Positions 44,885-56,295 of a stretch of 64,000 nucleotides of DNA are shown piece by piece (the stretch's first letter is position 1; each line of letters starts with the position of its first letter). This DNA comes from Bathynomus jamesi (lineage: Eukaryota > Arthropoda > Malacostraca > Isopoda > Cirolanidae). The translations under genes were made by a program, and so were the position numbers. The stretch lies in the NCBI GenBank assembly GCA_023014485.1, contig JAJOZX010009091.1, positions 95,814 to 159,813 on the forward strand, in the 5' to 3' direction. The notes under the pieces are model-generated. The model was given only the letters and a program-made list of their open reading frames with translations, had not been told where the DNA came from and made no database searches.

Positions 44885-45359
44885 TTACGTTATAAAATCC
44901 TCAATGAATTTACTGTACCTTAAATATTTGTCAAAAAAAAAATATATATTTCTGCAAATTCTCACTTCAATTGCCTGATTAAAAAAAAAAAAAAAAAATT
45001 ACCAATTTTACTTTAGCGAATTCTCTATTGATTTGAAGCTTCGTTTATCTTTTTTACATTTGGTTAAAATCTCAAAATCTTTATTACCCGAGAGAAGAAA
45101 ATATGTCCTATATTGAATTCTCTGTTAGTAAACTATTTTTGAATGAGGAATTTATACAATTAACCTATTCGCAATTGCCCGTTTTATTAAATAGTTCATA
45201 TTTAATAAAGTTATTTGTCGTAATTTATACATTCAGTGCGAGATTTTTTTTTTGTTTTTTGTCTGGTTTATTATCATTATTTTTATTTTGTAGGTTAAGT
45301 TCTTTTGGCAAAATTTGTTTATAGGAGAGTTTATCCAAATTATTTATATTTATGGTGAA

Positions 45360-45390
<31 letters not shown>

Positions 45391-45565
45391 TATAGATTAT
45401 AGATATATATATTTACTTGTTTATTTATTTGTTTGTTTATTTATATATATGTGTGTGTGTGCCACTGTTACTGAATATTGCTCAATTTGGAGGTACCTAT
45501 TGGAGAATATTTTACTGCTGTATTTGTTATTATAACAAATACATTTCATTTTATTGTTATTTGTT

Positions 45566-45602
<37 letters not shown>

Positions 45603-45660
45603 GCGTTTACTTGATTCCATAGCTGCAATCCTATTTTTTTTCTACCCGTGAATATGAGGC
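44786..45660. other. microsatellites and anonymous DNA
   Basis: CA array 44854-44882, A run near 44981-44998, TA array 45368-45393, ATT array 45571-45601. No gene is recognised. Confidence 0.6.
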
Positions 45661-45855
45661 TCCCGGTAGCTCAGTAGTTACCGCGGCAGACTCTGAGAGG
45701 TGAGGCTCTGGTTCGCTCCCGCCTGCTGGCTCCTGGGTTGGGTTACGTTAATCGTTTACCCTTTTAATGGTCTGGCGAACGATAACTCTTGGAAAAACAT
45801 ACCCTAACATCGTGGGGAAATGAGCCTTCTGAACGTTACATTTTTTTCTCATAAT
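45661..45855 (+). repeat. tRNA-like SINE, single copy seen
   Basis: GGCTCCCGGTAGCTCAGTAG resembles a tRNA 5' half with A box, and AGGCTCTGGTTCGCTCCCGC a B box. A non-tRNA body follows (GTTAATCGTTTACCC, GGTCTGGCGAACGATAAC). The acceptor stem is imperfect, so a SINE is preferred over a tRNA gene. Confidence 0.55.
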
Positions 45856-46499
45856 ATTCGCAATTTGGCGGAAACAATTTTGGTTTTTATTAATTATATT
45901 TAATTAATTATATTTCTAATTATATTTATTAATTATATTTTGTAAATGAAGGTAACTTCGTCTCATATTTTAATATTAAATTTTTTCTTAAGGTTAATTT
46001 TTTTTTTTTTTGTTATTTTTATATTTATTCTTATGTTATTTAAAAAAAATGAGGAGGCAAATGCGAACATTGATTTCGTAAATAATACTGATAGATAAGG
46101 ACTATAAAGACATTCATTTGAAAAATTTATCTTATCGTGCTCTGGACATATTTTAAACTTCTTCGAGTTATCCATCTCAATGGTACACATAATATTAAAG
46201 TTTATTATTAACCTCTTAACCACCGAAGTTTTTGTAGGGTTAAGTTACGAGTGCGTGTATTGGAAACGGTACATATTCGACCCAGTGGTTCAAAAGAGGT
46301 TAATAAATAATGAATGTAATCGATACAAAACGCCGACAAAACGCCGGTCATTTCTCTAGAATTCTTCTTGGTTTTCTCGCCAATATGGTCGATTCACTCT
46401 TTGTTCTACAGCAATATAAAATATTAAAATTCTCATTAAAAAACAATTAATGTATATGTTTTTTAAGCTTTTTCACTTCCTTTCACCTAATTCGTTAAT
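45856..46499. other. anonymous AT-rich DNA
   Basis: ATTA-rich sequence and T runs; no coding region or transposon end is recognised. Confidence 0.5.
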
Positions 46500-46516
46500 C
46501 TAAACCTTTATTGGAG

Positions 46517-46718
46517 CTATTGAAGAATAGGGACCCCAGCCTTCTTTAGTTAACTTTATAAGGCTAACTAACGAAAATATCATGACCTAACCTAACCAAT
46601 CGTCAAGGGCGTACAGTTAACCTAACGATTGGTTAGGTTAGGTCGTGATATTTTCGTTAGTTAGCCTTGTAAGCCTAACTAAAGAAGGCTGGGGTCCCTA
46701 TTCTTTAATAGCTCCGCT
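46517..46718. mobile_element. palindromic AGCCTTC MITE, best copy
   Basis: GGAGCTATTGAAGAATAGGG and ACCCCAGCCTTCTTTAGTTA at the left; the inverse at the right ends at TTAATAGCTCC. The stem includes ACGAAAATATCATGACCTAAC and CTAACCAATCG. The non-inverted AAGGGCGTACAGTTAACC bend is the only asymmetric part. Sister copies lie at 14530-14695 and 16745-16904. Confidence 0.9.
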
Positions 46719-47419
46719 TTATTTCAATTTAGTTCTTTGTCATCGAAATTAGAAAAATCTAAGTTAGAAATATTTAATTATCATCTTAATTGATAGTAAT
46801 AAATAATTAACCCTCATATTATTCTATTATTAAAACTAATTATGTATAACCAAGTCCTTGTGTGTGTGTGTGTGTGTGTGTATACCTCAACGCTTCCTGC
46901 ACTGGATTTCATTGACGGTGCAGTTACAACTCAACTCCGAAATGCAGTGAACATGACAAATTAGACAGAGTTGAGTTAAGTTAAGTTAAATCACGTTAGG
47001 AGGTGACGTTCAATGTCAGGTTAGATCAACGTAAGTACTGAAACTATTTGGTCAGTCATTTAAGAGGTAACCCCTTAAACTTTCACTAACCCTCAATCAC
47101 CGTTCTTCGCTGTTCTTCAAATGAGGAAGGGTTCAGCCAAGTATACGTTCTGTTCAAAATGGCTTCAGCAAACGGTGACAGTTTTTGTGTTTGGATAAAA
47201 GACTTCAATAACTCACAATTATTAAATTAATAATTATTAATTTTATAATTAATTATAATTCTATAAATTAATTTGAAATAAATTTTGATTTAACATTTGA
47301 ATAAAAAAGAAAAATCTTAATTACTTCCATCATCAATAATAATAATTATTAATTAATCCCATTTTTATATGGGGTTGCTGTTTAAGGTGAGTCGCCTCCA
47401 TCTTGGTGTGTCGTACACC
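46719..47419. other. anonymous DNA with a GT array
   Basis: GT repeats at 46860-46882; GAGTTAAGTTAAGTTAAATCACG words near 46970-47000. No gene is recognised. Confidence 0.5.
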
Positions 47420-47939
47420 ATGTAGAGGAATTTTAGGAAAATCGACCTAACAAATTAGCAGGAAGTCGAAACTTGGTACACTTGTAAACTGAACCCTACT
47501 GATGAATATATTAAAAGTCCCAACAAATCCAAGTTGTGCTCCAGCCGCCATCTTGGAAAATGGCGGCCGAATTTCGGTTTTTTGGAAATAACTTTAGAAC
47601 CGTAAAAGATACGAAAATTTACCAAGAGAGCAATATCATTCTACATAAAAATACAAACATTTTCTGTTCCCAACTTTGTTTTGTACGATGAAAAATAAAA
47701 ACGTTATGCAAAACCAAATATTTTTCATTCTATGAATCAATGCGGACACGACGTTCAAACTGGGCTTGTAGGTAAAAAAAGCGAATGTTTTGTTATGACT
47801 GCCTATTTTCAGAAACCTCTCTTACTTTGTATGGGTGATTTTGTGAAAAAATATTTCACAGGAACGAGCTAGTAGAAATATAAATTGTGACAGTACCTGG
47901 TTTTCTAAATATTTATACCAATACATTTTCTTGTTTCTA

Positions 47940-49358
47940 GCAGATAACCTGTCATCTGGAACAATAAAGATGAAAGAAAAAACTGTAATCCTGCATTCCC
48001 CACAAGAACTCTTCCACAGAATGATATGTTTGGACATAAGCAAAACAGAAGTTAAAGGGTACTTTCAGTATGAGCTGGCAAGTGTGCCTCCATCATTATT
48101 TGACTCAACATTGTTAAGAAAAGGCACAAAGTCTTCTCTGATCAATGCTTTTCAGTCGCACAACGAGATGTTAGCTTTACCAGCCAATCCTCACTACATT
48201 TTAGATGGAGGAAACCTTCTTCATTGCGTTTTTGGCCAAAACCCGCTACATTTGGTCAGCTGTTTGACTTGTATACAACCTCTGTAGAGAGCAATTACGG
48301 TAAAAACTGTACAGTGGCGTTTGATGGTTATCCTGACAGAGAAACCACTAAGACAGCCGAGCAAGAGCGACGAGCAGCAAAAAGAACTTCTAGAGATATC
48401 ATATTTAATGAGAATACACCAACCACTATACCACAATCAGATTTTCTTGCTAACAGAAACAACAAACGGGCCCTGATTGCATCTCTTGTGTCTAGTATGA
48501 AGATCAAAGGTTATTCTGTTGTTCAGGCGGAGAGTGATGCAGATACTGTTATTGTTAAGGCTGCTCTAGATCAAGCTAAACACAAAAATCAAACAGTAGT
48601 TGTTGGCCAGGATACGGATCTTCTAGTGCTTCTAACTGCTCTAGCCCATGAAGACTTTGAAATTTGGTTTCTCAAACCAGGGAAATCAAACAGCACACCC
48701 CGTATTTTCAGCATCCAAAGTGAGAAAAAAAACATGGGGAAGGCTTGTGAAGTTTTGCTATCTGCTCACGCCATGACTGGATGCGATACCACATCAGCTT
48801 TGTATAAAAAAGGAAAAGTTAGAGGTCTCCAACTTCTACAGAACCATACAGAAATGAGAGAAGAAATGAAAATATTTAACCAAAAGGATGCCAGTAAAGA
48901 AGATATCAAAGTTGCTGGGGAAAAGTTCCTCTTAAAAATGTACGGATCAAAATCAAAGTCCTTGGATGAGCTAAGATACTTCATGTATAATCGCATAGTA
49001 GCAAAAAAGAAGTTAGATACATCTTTTCAACTAGCATCCCTACCTCCGACCAGTGCAGCAGCAGAGCAACACTCATACAGATTACAGAGTGTACTTGCAG
49101 GTCCAAGAATGGTTAGGAAACTGCCTGGAGCCAACAGAGTGGGGATGGTCCATGACAGGGAAATCACTGAGGCCTGTCCCTACTACCAAGGAAGCCGCTC
49201 CATCACAACTTCTTAACCTCATTTCATGTAACTGCAAGCTAGGATGCACCAAAAGATGCAAGTGCATACAGTTTGGTTTGCTGTGCTCAGCGATGTGTGG
49301 AGGATGTGAAGGAACTACCTGCGAGAACTCTTATGTTGAAACGCTACTAGACAACTGA
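47940..49358 (+). pseudogene. XPG/FEN-like nuclease with CXC-type cysteine tail, frameshifted
   Basis: Three successive fragments. The first (47940-48225) begins after a TTTCTAG acceptor-like site and has HSPQELFHRM, FQYELASVPPSLF and LDGGNLLH. The second (48224 to about 49085) has VAFDGYPDRETTK, VVQAESDADTVIV, VVVGQDTDLLVLL, MTGCDTTSALYKKGKVRGLQ. The third (to 49358) has YLQVQEWLGN and a tail rich in CxC and CxxxC pairs (ISCNCKLGCTKRCKC, CGGCEGTTCEN). In FEN/XPG nucleases the acidic metal ligands sit in an early Asp, a VFDG motif, an EAEA-type motif, a DxD motif and a GxD motif before a helix-hairpin-like loop; each has a counterpart here (DGG, FDG, ESDAD, DTD, GCD). The tail resembles CXC domains that bind DNA. 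A one-base loss near 48225 and a 7-bp tandem duplication at 49074-49088 break the frame. Confidence 0.85.
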
Positions 49359-50089
49359 TAACTGTGTGTTGCAATATGACACTACACATAATGCAATAAA
49401 TGTACAATCTAGCTTATTTTGCGTAGTAATTAGAAAATTATACTTAAAACAGGGAGACACAATTACATTTTATTTCCTAGCTCATGTTAGATGACTTTAT
49501 TCAACATTAGAGATGTCACACAGTGCCTTAGTGTTAAAGCTATATACTGTATTACTGCGTTGCACTCCAAGACTTAGATTACTACATTTTCATTTTAGGT
49601 AACAACAGACGATTATAGTTAGCTATAGTGATGTTCCCAAGTGTCTAAGGATTACTGTGACCATTCAATAAGATGTTATTTTATGTTCAATCCATAAAAC
49701 CTGTCTGAACATCATGGTCATCATCAATACATGAAAATTCTTCCTATGTTACATTTTTCTTCAGTATACAAGATAAGGAAAAATGCATGTTATATTTTAC
49801 ATAAAATATATTAGTAATGTATGTATTGAGAATAGCATTCATAATTATTTCCATTTTCAATACTTAGATGTCTAATGAAGGAATAAAATAACTGTTTTAA
49901 ATAATGTTACTCCAAACCGATAACTTAGCTCCTACCCGTCATCAAAAAAATTACATTACAGTATTTTTCTCTAGCTCTTTCTGTTGTGCTTTACTTTTTT
50001 ACCAAACTACCTATAAAAAACAAACTGTCATGGTTCTGAAATAATAAATTGCAACAAAATATTCGAATTTCTACCCATTAACCAAGTTT
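49359..50089. other. transposon 3' internal region, non-coding
   Basis: Lies between the nuclease stop and the right inverted repeat. AT-rich; AATGCAATAAATGTA at 49390 is a plausible polyadenylation signal 30 bases after the stop. No second gene is seen. Confidence 0.6.
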
Positions 50090-50439
50090 GAACGTCATGT
50101 CTGCACTGATTCATAGAATAAAGGAATTTTGTATTTTGCGTAACTTTTTTATTTTTCATCGTACAAAACAAAGTTAGGAACAGAAAATGTTTGCCTTTTT
50201 ATGTAAAATGATTTTGCTCTCTTGGTAAATTTTCGTATCTTTTACGGGTCTGAAGTTATTTCCAAAAAACCGAAATTCGGCCGCCATTTTCCAAGATGGC
50301 GGCTGGAGCACAACTTGGATTTGTTGGGACTTTTAATATATTCATCAGTAGGGTTCAGTTTACAAGTGTACCAAGTTTCGACTTCCTGCTAATTTGATAG
50401 GTCGATTGAATATATTTATCCTAAAATTCTTCCACTTAC

Positions 50440-50820
50440 CACCCGGCAACTCCATCACCATCACTCTACGTCCGACATAATCTTCATCTCGCCTCATCAC
50501 GAGCCCATACCATCTCATTCTTGCCTCCTGTATCTTCTTCGATGCCACTGCCACCTTCACAGTTCCTCTAATATACTTATTCCTGATCCTATCCTCTCTC
50601 CGCACATCCATCGCAACATCCTCATCTCTGCTACATCCATTTTGTTCTCATTTGTCTTCTTCATAGGTAATGCCTCTGTTCCATACAACATTGCTGGTCT
50701 CACCACAGTTTTATATACCTTTCCTTTCAACTTCACTGGCACCTTTCTCTCGCACAAAACACCCAACATTTCTCTTCAATTCTTCCACCCAGCTTGCACT
50801 CTATTATTAATTTCTTTCTC
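50440..50820 (-). pseudogene. RTE-type LINE, reverse transcriptase 3' fragment
   Basis: Minus strand from 50815: EKEINNRVQAGWKN, a stop, MLGVLCERKVPVKLKGKVYK, VVRPAMLYGTEALPMKK and MDVAEMRMLRWMCG, then after a frameshift DRIRNKYIRGTVKVAVASKK, EARMRWYGLVMRRDEDYVGR. This is the C-terminal half of RTE-group reverse transcriptases, downstream of the FADD core. It ends exactly against the right repeat of the XPG-nuclease transposon and begins at an AAT array. Confidence 0.88.
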
Positions 50821-50821
50821 C

Positions 50822-50852
<31 letters not shown>

Positions 50853-51649
50853 TTAATAATAATTTATTTAAATTATTTACGCCCGAATGGTAATTATATA
50901 ATTAATATATAAATAATATCAAACCTAATCAATTAATTGGGAAACGATTAAAAAATAATTAAAAAAGCGGCCGAATCATTCAATCAATTAATTAATAAAT
51001 TAATTAATAATTGATAAGACTAATTGAAATAAACTGCAAACGGGGTTTTTTTTTTCTTCTTTTTTGTTCCTTTTTGAAGGAAATGAAGAAATTTAATCAA
51101 TTTCCACTTCAAATTTTGGACCGTGAATTTGAATCAAATCAAGTGTTAATCTTTGACTAAATTAAAATTTAATATTATTAACAGTAATTACGAATGTGGT
51201 TTAAATTTTAATTAATTTATTACGTGAGGGAAGATTTAGAGATTTGGAGGTTTCGTGTTCTTTAATATATATATATATATATTATCATTCGATAAGTGGA
51301 GTGGTTAAAATACTGTTTTTCTGTAAAATCATTCATATTTTCCCCTCGATAAATAAATAAATAAATAATTAATTAATTAATTAAATTAGGGAAATAAATG
51401 AACAATGCTTCTATTTATTAGTTTACATTTTCTTTACTTTTACGTATTTATATGTAAATTATTATAATAATTATTATTATTATTATCATTTTATTTATTA
51501 TAATTTATTTATAATTTCTTTATAATTTATTTATAATTTTATTTATAATTTTTTATAATTTTATTTATACTTATAATTTATTTATAATTTATTATATATA
51601 CGAGTGTATATATATAATGTTATAATGTTATAATGTTTCAGACCAACAA
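50821..51649. other. AAT array and very AT-rich anonymous DNA
   Basis: AAT repeats at 50822-50865, TAAT/TTTA-rich DNA to 51600, TA arrays near 51265-51282 and 51590-51615. No gene. Confidence 0.6.
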
Positions 51650-52365
51650 AGACCCTAGGATCCACTCATGGCTGGTCTACCTAACTGTGTTCGTAATCGT
51701 GTATTGTGTATGTCCTCCGTGGTGGCGGAGGGGACCTACAATTTTACGTGGGTTCCGAACCACAAGAACATAAGAAATTTATGTAAAAACTGCCGGTAAA
51801 TTGGCAACGACCAATTTTTACGAAACTAAATAATTATCAATTTAAAACTAATTAATTATCGATTTAAAACTAAAGATAGAATCTCTGGATCCAGAGGATC
51901 AAGTCATAATAGACTACTATCCACAAATGTTACACTCTATATCTATTTATAACGGACATGCAAATATATCAGATCCAAAGAATCCAGTCAATTTCATTAC
52001 GGTATCCATCAAGTCACGGTCCATATCGATTGCGGACAAGTCAAAATTTACAACCATATACATTACAATATATACACTTACGAGGAAAAGTGTAGGTGTG
52101 GCTGTAAAGACTGTACAGTAATGTAGAAATGTGTGTGCAGCCATTATGGGTCTTCCATTTAAAGGTGTTTGTGGGGCAAGTGAAGATCATGAGTTTTTCA
52201 ATACCTCACAGTACTATGGGGGGCACCGCTCGGCAGAGGAATCTCTTTAAATGGGGTGTGTAAGGACAGAGAGTATCCCCTAACCCAAGACGCTGCCTCC
52301 CTATATCCCACAACACTTGTGTTGAGCTGTGGGATCTATCCCTACAAAGCCTTAATTTTACTACC
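51650..52365 (-). other. probable 3' untranslated region of the CR1-type LINE
   Basis: Continuous with the reverse transcriptase remnant on the minus strand and not AT-rich like the flank. It holds a stem TCCCACAGCTCAACAC/GTGTTGTGGGATAT near 52300-52335 (minus sense). There is no coding continuity after the stop at 52366. The 3' boundary is a guess. Confidence 0.4.
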
Positions 52366-54858
52366 TTAAACTATACCCTTTCTATCAACATGCGCGTCTA
52401 ATCGATTTTTAAACATGTTTATAGACGTGCTACTAATTACTTCTACCGGCAAACTATTCCAGGTATTTACTATTCTATGCGTAAAAACGTTTTTCGCAAC
52501 TGCTGTCTCGAACCTTCTACTTGTCAACTTACACCCGTTATTTCTAGTCCTATTATATTGAGATATTTCGAAAAAGCTATCTCTATCTACGTTATCAAAC
52601 CCATTCATAATTTTGAAAACCTGGATTAGATCACCCCTTAACCTCCTAGTCTCGAGAGTAGTCAATTTTAACTCCTTAAGCCTATCCTCGTACGACTTTG
52701 ACCTAAGAGACGGAATCATCTTAGTTGCTCGTCTTTGAACTCTTTCGATTTTGTCTATATCTTTGCGCATATGCAGATTCCAAAATTGGACCGCGTACTC
52801 CAAATTGGGTCTAACTAATGATTTATAAAGAGGAACTATAATACCGCGCGATTTATACTCAAAATTTCGAGCTATAAAACCTAACACTTTGTTTGCCTTA
52901 TTGACCGCTGCTGTACTTTGTTTCGCTACTTTTAAATCACCAGTGACTATAACTCCTAAATCTTTTTCCTGCTCTACGCTTGTTAAATCTTTCCCTGACA
53001 TACTATACGCAAAATTACCGTTACGCGAACCTATATGCAAAATTTTGCACTTATCCACGTTAAATCTCATTTGCCATGTGACTGACCAATCAACGATTTT
53101 ATTCAGATCTTCCTGAATTTTACCTCTATCTTCGTCATTAATCGCCCTACCACCCAGCTTCGTGTCATCCGCAAACTTTGAAACTGTACTGACTAGGCCG
53201 ACATCTAAATCGTTAATATATATAAGAAAAAGCAAGGGGCCCAATACAGAACCCTGAGGAACGCCACTCGCTACATTAGCCCAACACGACTCCGCTCCAT
53301 CAACGACCACCCTCTGTTTCCTGCCTCGCAACCACTCTTCTAGCCAATTTATTACTACACCCCTGATTCCATGAGCCTTAGTTTTTTCAATGAGTCTTTT
53401 GTGCGGCACGGTGTCAAACGCTTTTTGAAAATCTAAATACACTAAATCAACCGCCCGATGTCTATCGTAAACGTCAACCACGCTTTGGAAAAATTCTAAA
53501 AGATTAGTTAAGCAAGATTTGTTTCGCCTAAAACCGTGCTGCATATTTCTAACCAGATTCTGCACTTCTAAGTGTTCGACTATACGATCCCTAATTATTG
53601 ATTCCAGTAGCTTACCTACAACAGACGTTAAACTGATTGGCCTATAATTTCCCGCCGCACCTTTATCGCCTTTCTTAAAGATAGGTGTTACGTTTGCTAA
53701 CTTGAAATTATCTCGTACGCACCCTGAGAAATAGACGCATTAAAAATCTTTGTTAGCGGCACAACAATGCTATCTTTTAATTCTTTTAGTTGTATGGGAT
53801 ATATGGAATCCGGACCCGGTGATTTACGCGTTTTCATTTTATCAATATAGCGCATTACTTCCCCTTCACTAACGACAATATTATCCAAAATATTACCATT
53901 ATCAAAAGGTATTATGTCTATGACCGTAGGGATATTCGTTACATCTTCTATAGTAAAAACTGACTTAAAAAATTCGTTTAGCAAGGTAGCCATTTCCTTG
54001 TTTTCAGAGACTAGATCTCCATTTACATTTTTCAATGGACCTAAGACACTTTTTACTGGATTTCTATTATTGACGTATTGAAAGAATCGCTTGGGGTTTT
54101 CTTTACCGTCACGAGCTATGGAGATTTCAAATTCGCGCTTGGACTTTTTTATTACACTTTTCGCTTCACGCCTCGGAGATATGTAGTTGTTTCGTAACAA
54201 CAAATTGTCTTTATCGCACTTATGTTGCCTATAAGCCCTATCTCTACTCTTTATAATGTCTCGTACTCTAGAAGTAAACCACAAGGGCTTGTTGTTTACT
54301 TTCGCACGCTTAATTTTGTACGGTACACATTCCTCATTTATAGTCCTAAATACCGTTACGAACGATTCCCACATTAGTTTTGCGTTGGAGTTCCCCATTA
54401 CGTTTTCCAAATTGACGTGAAAATTTATTTCGAAATTTACTAAAGTCTGCGTGCTGGAAGTTAGGAATTTTAGTCGAGTTATTTGGTTTCGAGTGACTTA
54501 CTGAGAGGACAAACTCTACCATATTGTGATCGCTATTGCTCAACGGTTCTATTACTTGAAGATCAGTAATTAGCCTATCATCCGTAGTTATTACTAAATC
54601 TAAAATACTGTCCAACCTCGTAGGTTCCCCAACCTTTTGAATAAGAAAGCTATCCTCGAGAAAATTAACTAAACGATTACCTTCCGCGTCTCCCTGCATT
54701 GTATCGTAATTCACGTTGGCGCAATTAAAGTCACCCATAACTAAAGCCTGCTCACTACCGATTATTCTCTTTAGTTCACGATATAACGCTTCGTCCGTAT
54801 CAGCTGTTTGATTTGGGGGCCTATATATAACCGCAACAAGAAGTTTGAAATCGTTCAA
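52366..54858 (-). pseudogene. CR1/jockey-type LINE ORF2: endonuclease end plus reverse transcriptase, two frameshifts
   Basis: Reading down the minus strand: the C-terminal part of an APE-type endonuclease (VMGDFNCANVNYD, SNSDHNMVEF), a linker (NKPLWFTSRVRDIIKSRDRA, FFQYVNNR), then reverse transcriptase with PIFKKGDKGAAGNYRPISL, YLDFQKAFDTVPH, SGVPQGSVLGPLLFLIYIND, KFADDTKLGG and EKDLGVIVTGDL, then the C-terminal region (LVRPNLEYAVQFWN, VNTWNSLPVEVI). FADD and the AFD Asp give the catalytic triad. One-base shifts near 54420 and 53705 split it into three frames, and the endonuclease N-terminus is missing where a TA-GT array begins, so it is 5'-truncated. The family inserts by target-primed reverse transcription. 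Confidence 0.95.
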
Positions 54859-54879
54859 TTTAAGTTCTGCTATAGTCGA

Positions 54880-54880
54880 A

Positions 54881-54951
<71 letters not shown>
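54880..54951. repeat. (TA)n-(TG)n microsatellite at the LINE 5' end
   Basis: About 28 bases of TA followed by about 40 of TG repeats directly at the truncated 5' end of the LINE. Confidence 0.95.
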
Positions 54952-54953
<2 letters not shown>

Positions 54954-55361
54954 TAATAACAGGGTTTAATATTAAATTTGGTAGTTAAAGAGAGCGATAA
55001 TGGAAAGTTTGGGGGCAAAGAAATGATTTTCTAATGAGGTTTCTTATTTATTGGAATAAACCGTCTACATTAATACTTGGTAAACTCCGAACTAATGGCT
55101 TCTAATTTGTGGACCTAATTACCTCCATTTGAAAGTCCCCCCCACCCCTCTCACCACCTCCCATCCATTCTTTTCGGATTTATGAATGGTACACCCCTTT
55201 CCTTCTCCTTATATCTCTCACACACACACACACACACGTCTCGTAATTTGCGTGCGTTATTGTATAGTATTTTATACCTAATTCTGGTTTTGACAACTTT
55301 TTTCCTGAAGTGAATCGCGTTTAAAATAACAAAAAATGGTCCTGTTCAGACTTTTTGTACT
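54952..55361. other. anonymous DNA with a CA array
   Basis: CA repeats near 55219-55236. No gene or transposon end is recognised. Confidence 0.5.
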
Positions 55362-55369
55362 CCTTAACC

Positions 55370-55591
55370 CAGTGGTTCCCAAATTTTTTGAGTCATTACT
55401 CCATTTTCACATGAATAACTTCATGATGACCCTATCCTACCTGTACCCCACGTAAAGCCAGTCCCAGTGTTGCCATGTCGTTTAGTTATGCACTTTCTGT
55501 ACTTTAGAAGTACTTGCGGAGTACCAAATTACCCCATTGAAAAAGCCAAATTACCCCAATGGGGTAATTTACCATGGTTTGGGAAACGCCG
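55370..55591. mobile_element. hAT-type MITE, 222 bp, exact 8-bp target duplication
   Basis: CAGTGGTTCCCAAATTTTTT at the left faces ACCATGGTTTGGGAAACGCCG at the right; the outermost right bases have mutated. Both flanks are CCTTAACC (55362-55369 and 55592-55599). CAGTGGTTCCCAAA is a common hAT tip. Internal CCCCATTG/CAATGGGG repeats add a hairpin. Confidence 0.92.
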
Positions 55592-55599
55592 CCTTAACC

Positions 55600-56091
55600 T
55601 AAACCAATAACTATCCGTAATGAAGGTTTGCCAACTGTTTGAGACATTTTTGTTAAAACTTTATTGACTTTGCTAAAAGCGCTACAAATCGCTGCGAATT
55701 TTAGCGGTAGTTTTGATTTATAGTAGCAATTCTTATTTGCCCTTCAACTTTGGTGGGGACAAACGCTTAAAGGAACGATTTGCAAACTTTGTACAGTGTA
55801 ACATCACATCACCGATGCCTTTTATTTCCTTTCCTTATAAGTAGTTAGAAACACACACGCACACACAGCTGTGGCTACCGTGTAAAATCACGACACTTTC
55901 AGTTTTCAGTTGTGGATAACAACATTTAATGTCAATAATCCAACCTTCATTATAGTTTTCGATAATATTTAATGACAAAAAAAAGTATGTCTAAAACTAT
56001 GGCGACAGCACTAATGTCGCTACACACACGTTTATGTTGGGATGAGCTCGGTGTGTATCCTAAAGTTTGCCGCGGTTTCGTGAAGTAGCCA

Positions 56092-56131
<40 letters not shown>

Positions 56132-56149
56132 TCAACGAAGTAAAGCGAC
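55600..56149. other. anonymous DNA with AC array
   Basis: AC repeats at 56097-56128; nothing else. Confidence 0.5.
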
Positions 56150-56295
56150 ATTGGGTCTATTTAGTAGTTGGACGGGGAACTGTCCTCCGCGACTAGATGA
56201 TGTAGCGACCCGTGGTTCAGATCACACGTAAAACTGTAGATCCCCTCCGTCGCATGACCTTACAAAAGACACGTTCACCAACCCACAAACAACAA
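56150..56295 (+). repeat. SINE-like repeat tail
   Basis: GTAGCGACCCGTGGTTCAGA, CACGTAAAACTGTAGATCCC and CCTCCGTCGCATGACCTTAC match the end of 40656-40870, and ACGTNAAACTGTAG also resembles the SINE A body. 5'-truncated. Confidence 0.55.

Larger units (their letters stand above)
47420..50438 (+). mobile_element. roughly 3-kb DNA transposon with about 300-bp inverted repeats and an XPG-like nuclease gene
   Basis: The left repeat (about 47420-47740) and right repeat (about 50090-50438) are inverse copies: TTAGCAGGAAGTCGAAACTTGG, CAACAAATCCAAGTTGTGC, CCGCCATCTTGGAAAATGGC and AAAACGTTATGCAAAAC all have inverse partners. The 300-bp length is unusual for DNA transposons. The only gene encodes an XPG/FEN-like nuclease with a cysteine-rich tail. 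An XPG nuclease inside a DNA transposon is a known feature of the Academ superfamily, so Academ-like is the best assignment. The N-terminal half of the expected protein is missing between the left repeat and 47940, so this is probably an internally deleted copy. Exact tips are uncertain. Confidence 0.82.

Noticed and set aside
45661..45735. tRNA gene
   Set aside because: Boxes are tRNA-like but stems are imperfect and a SINE-like body follows.
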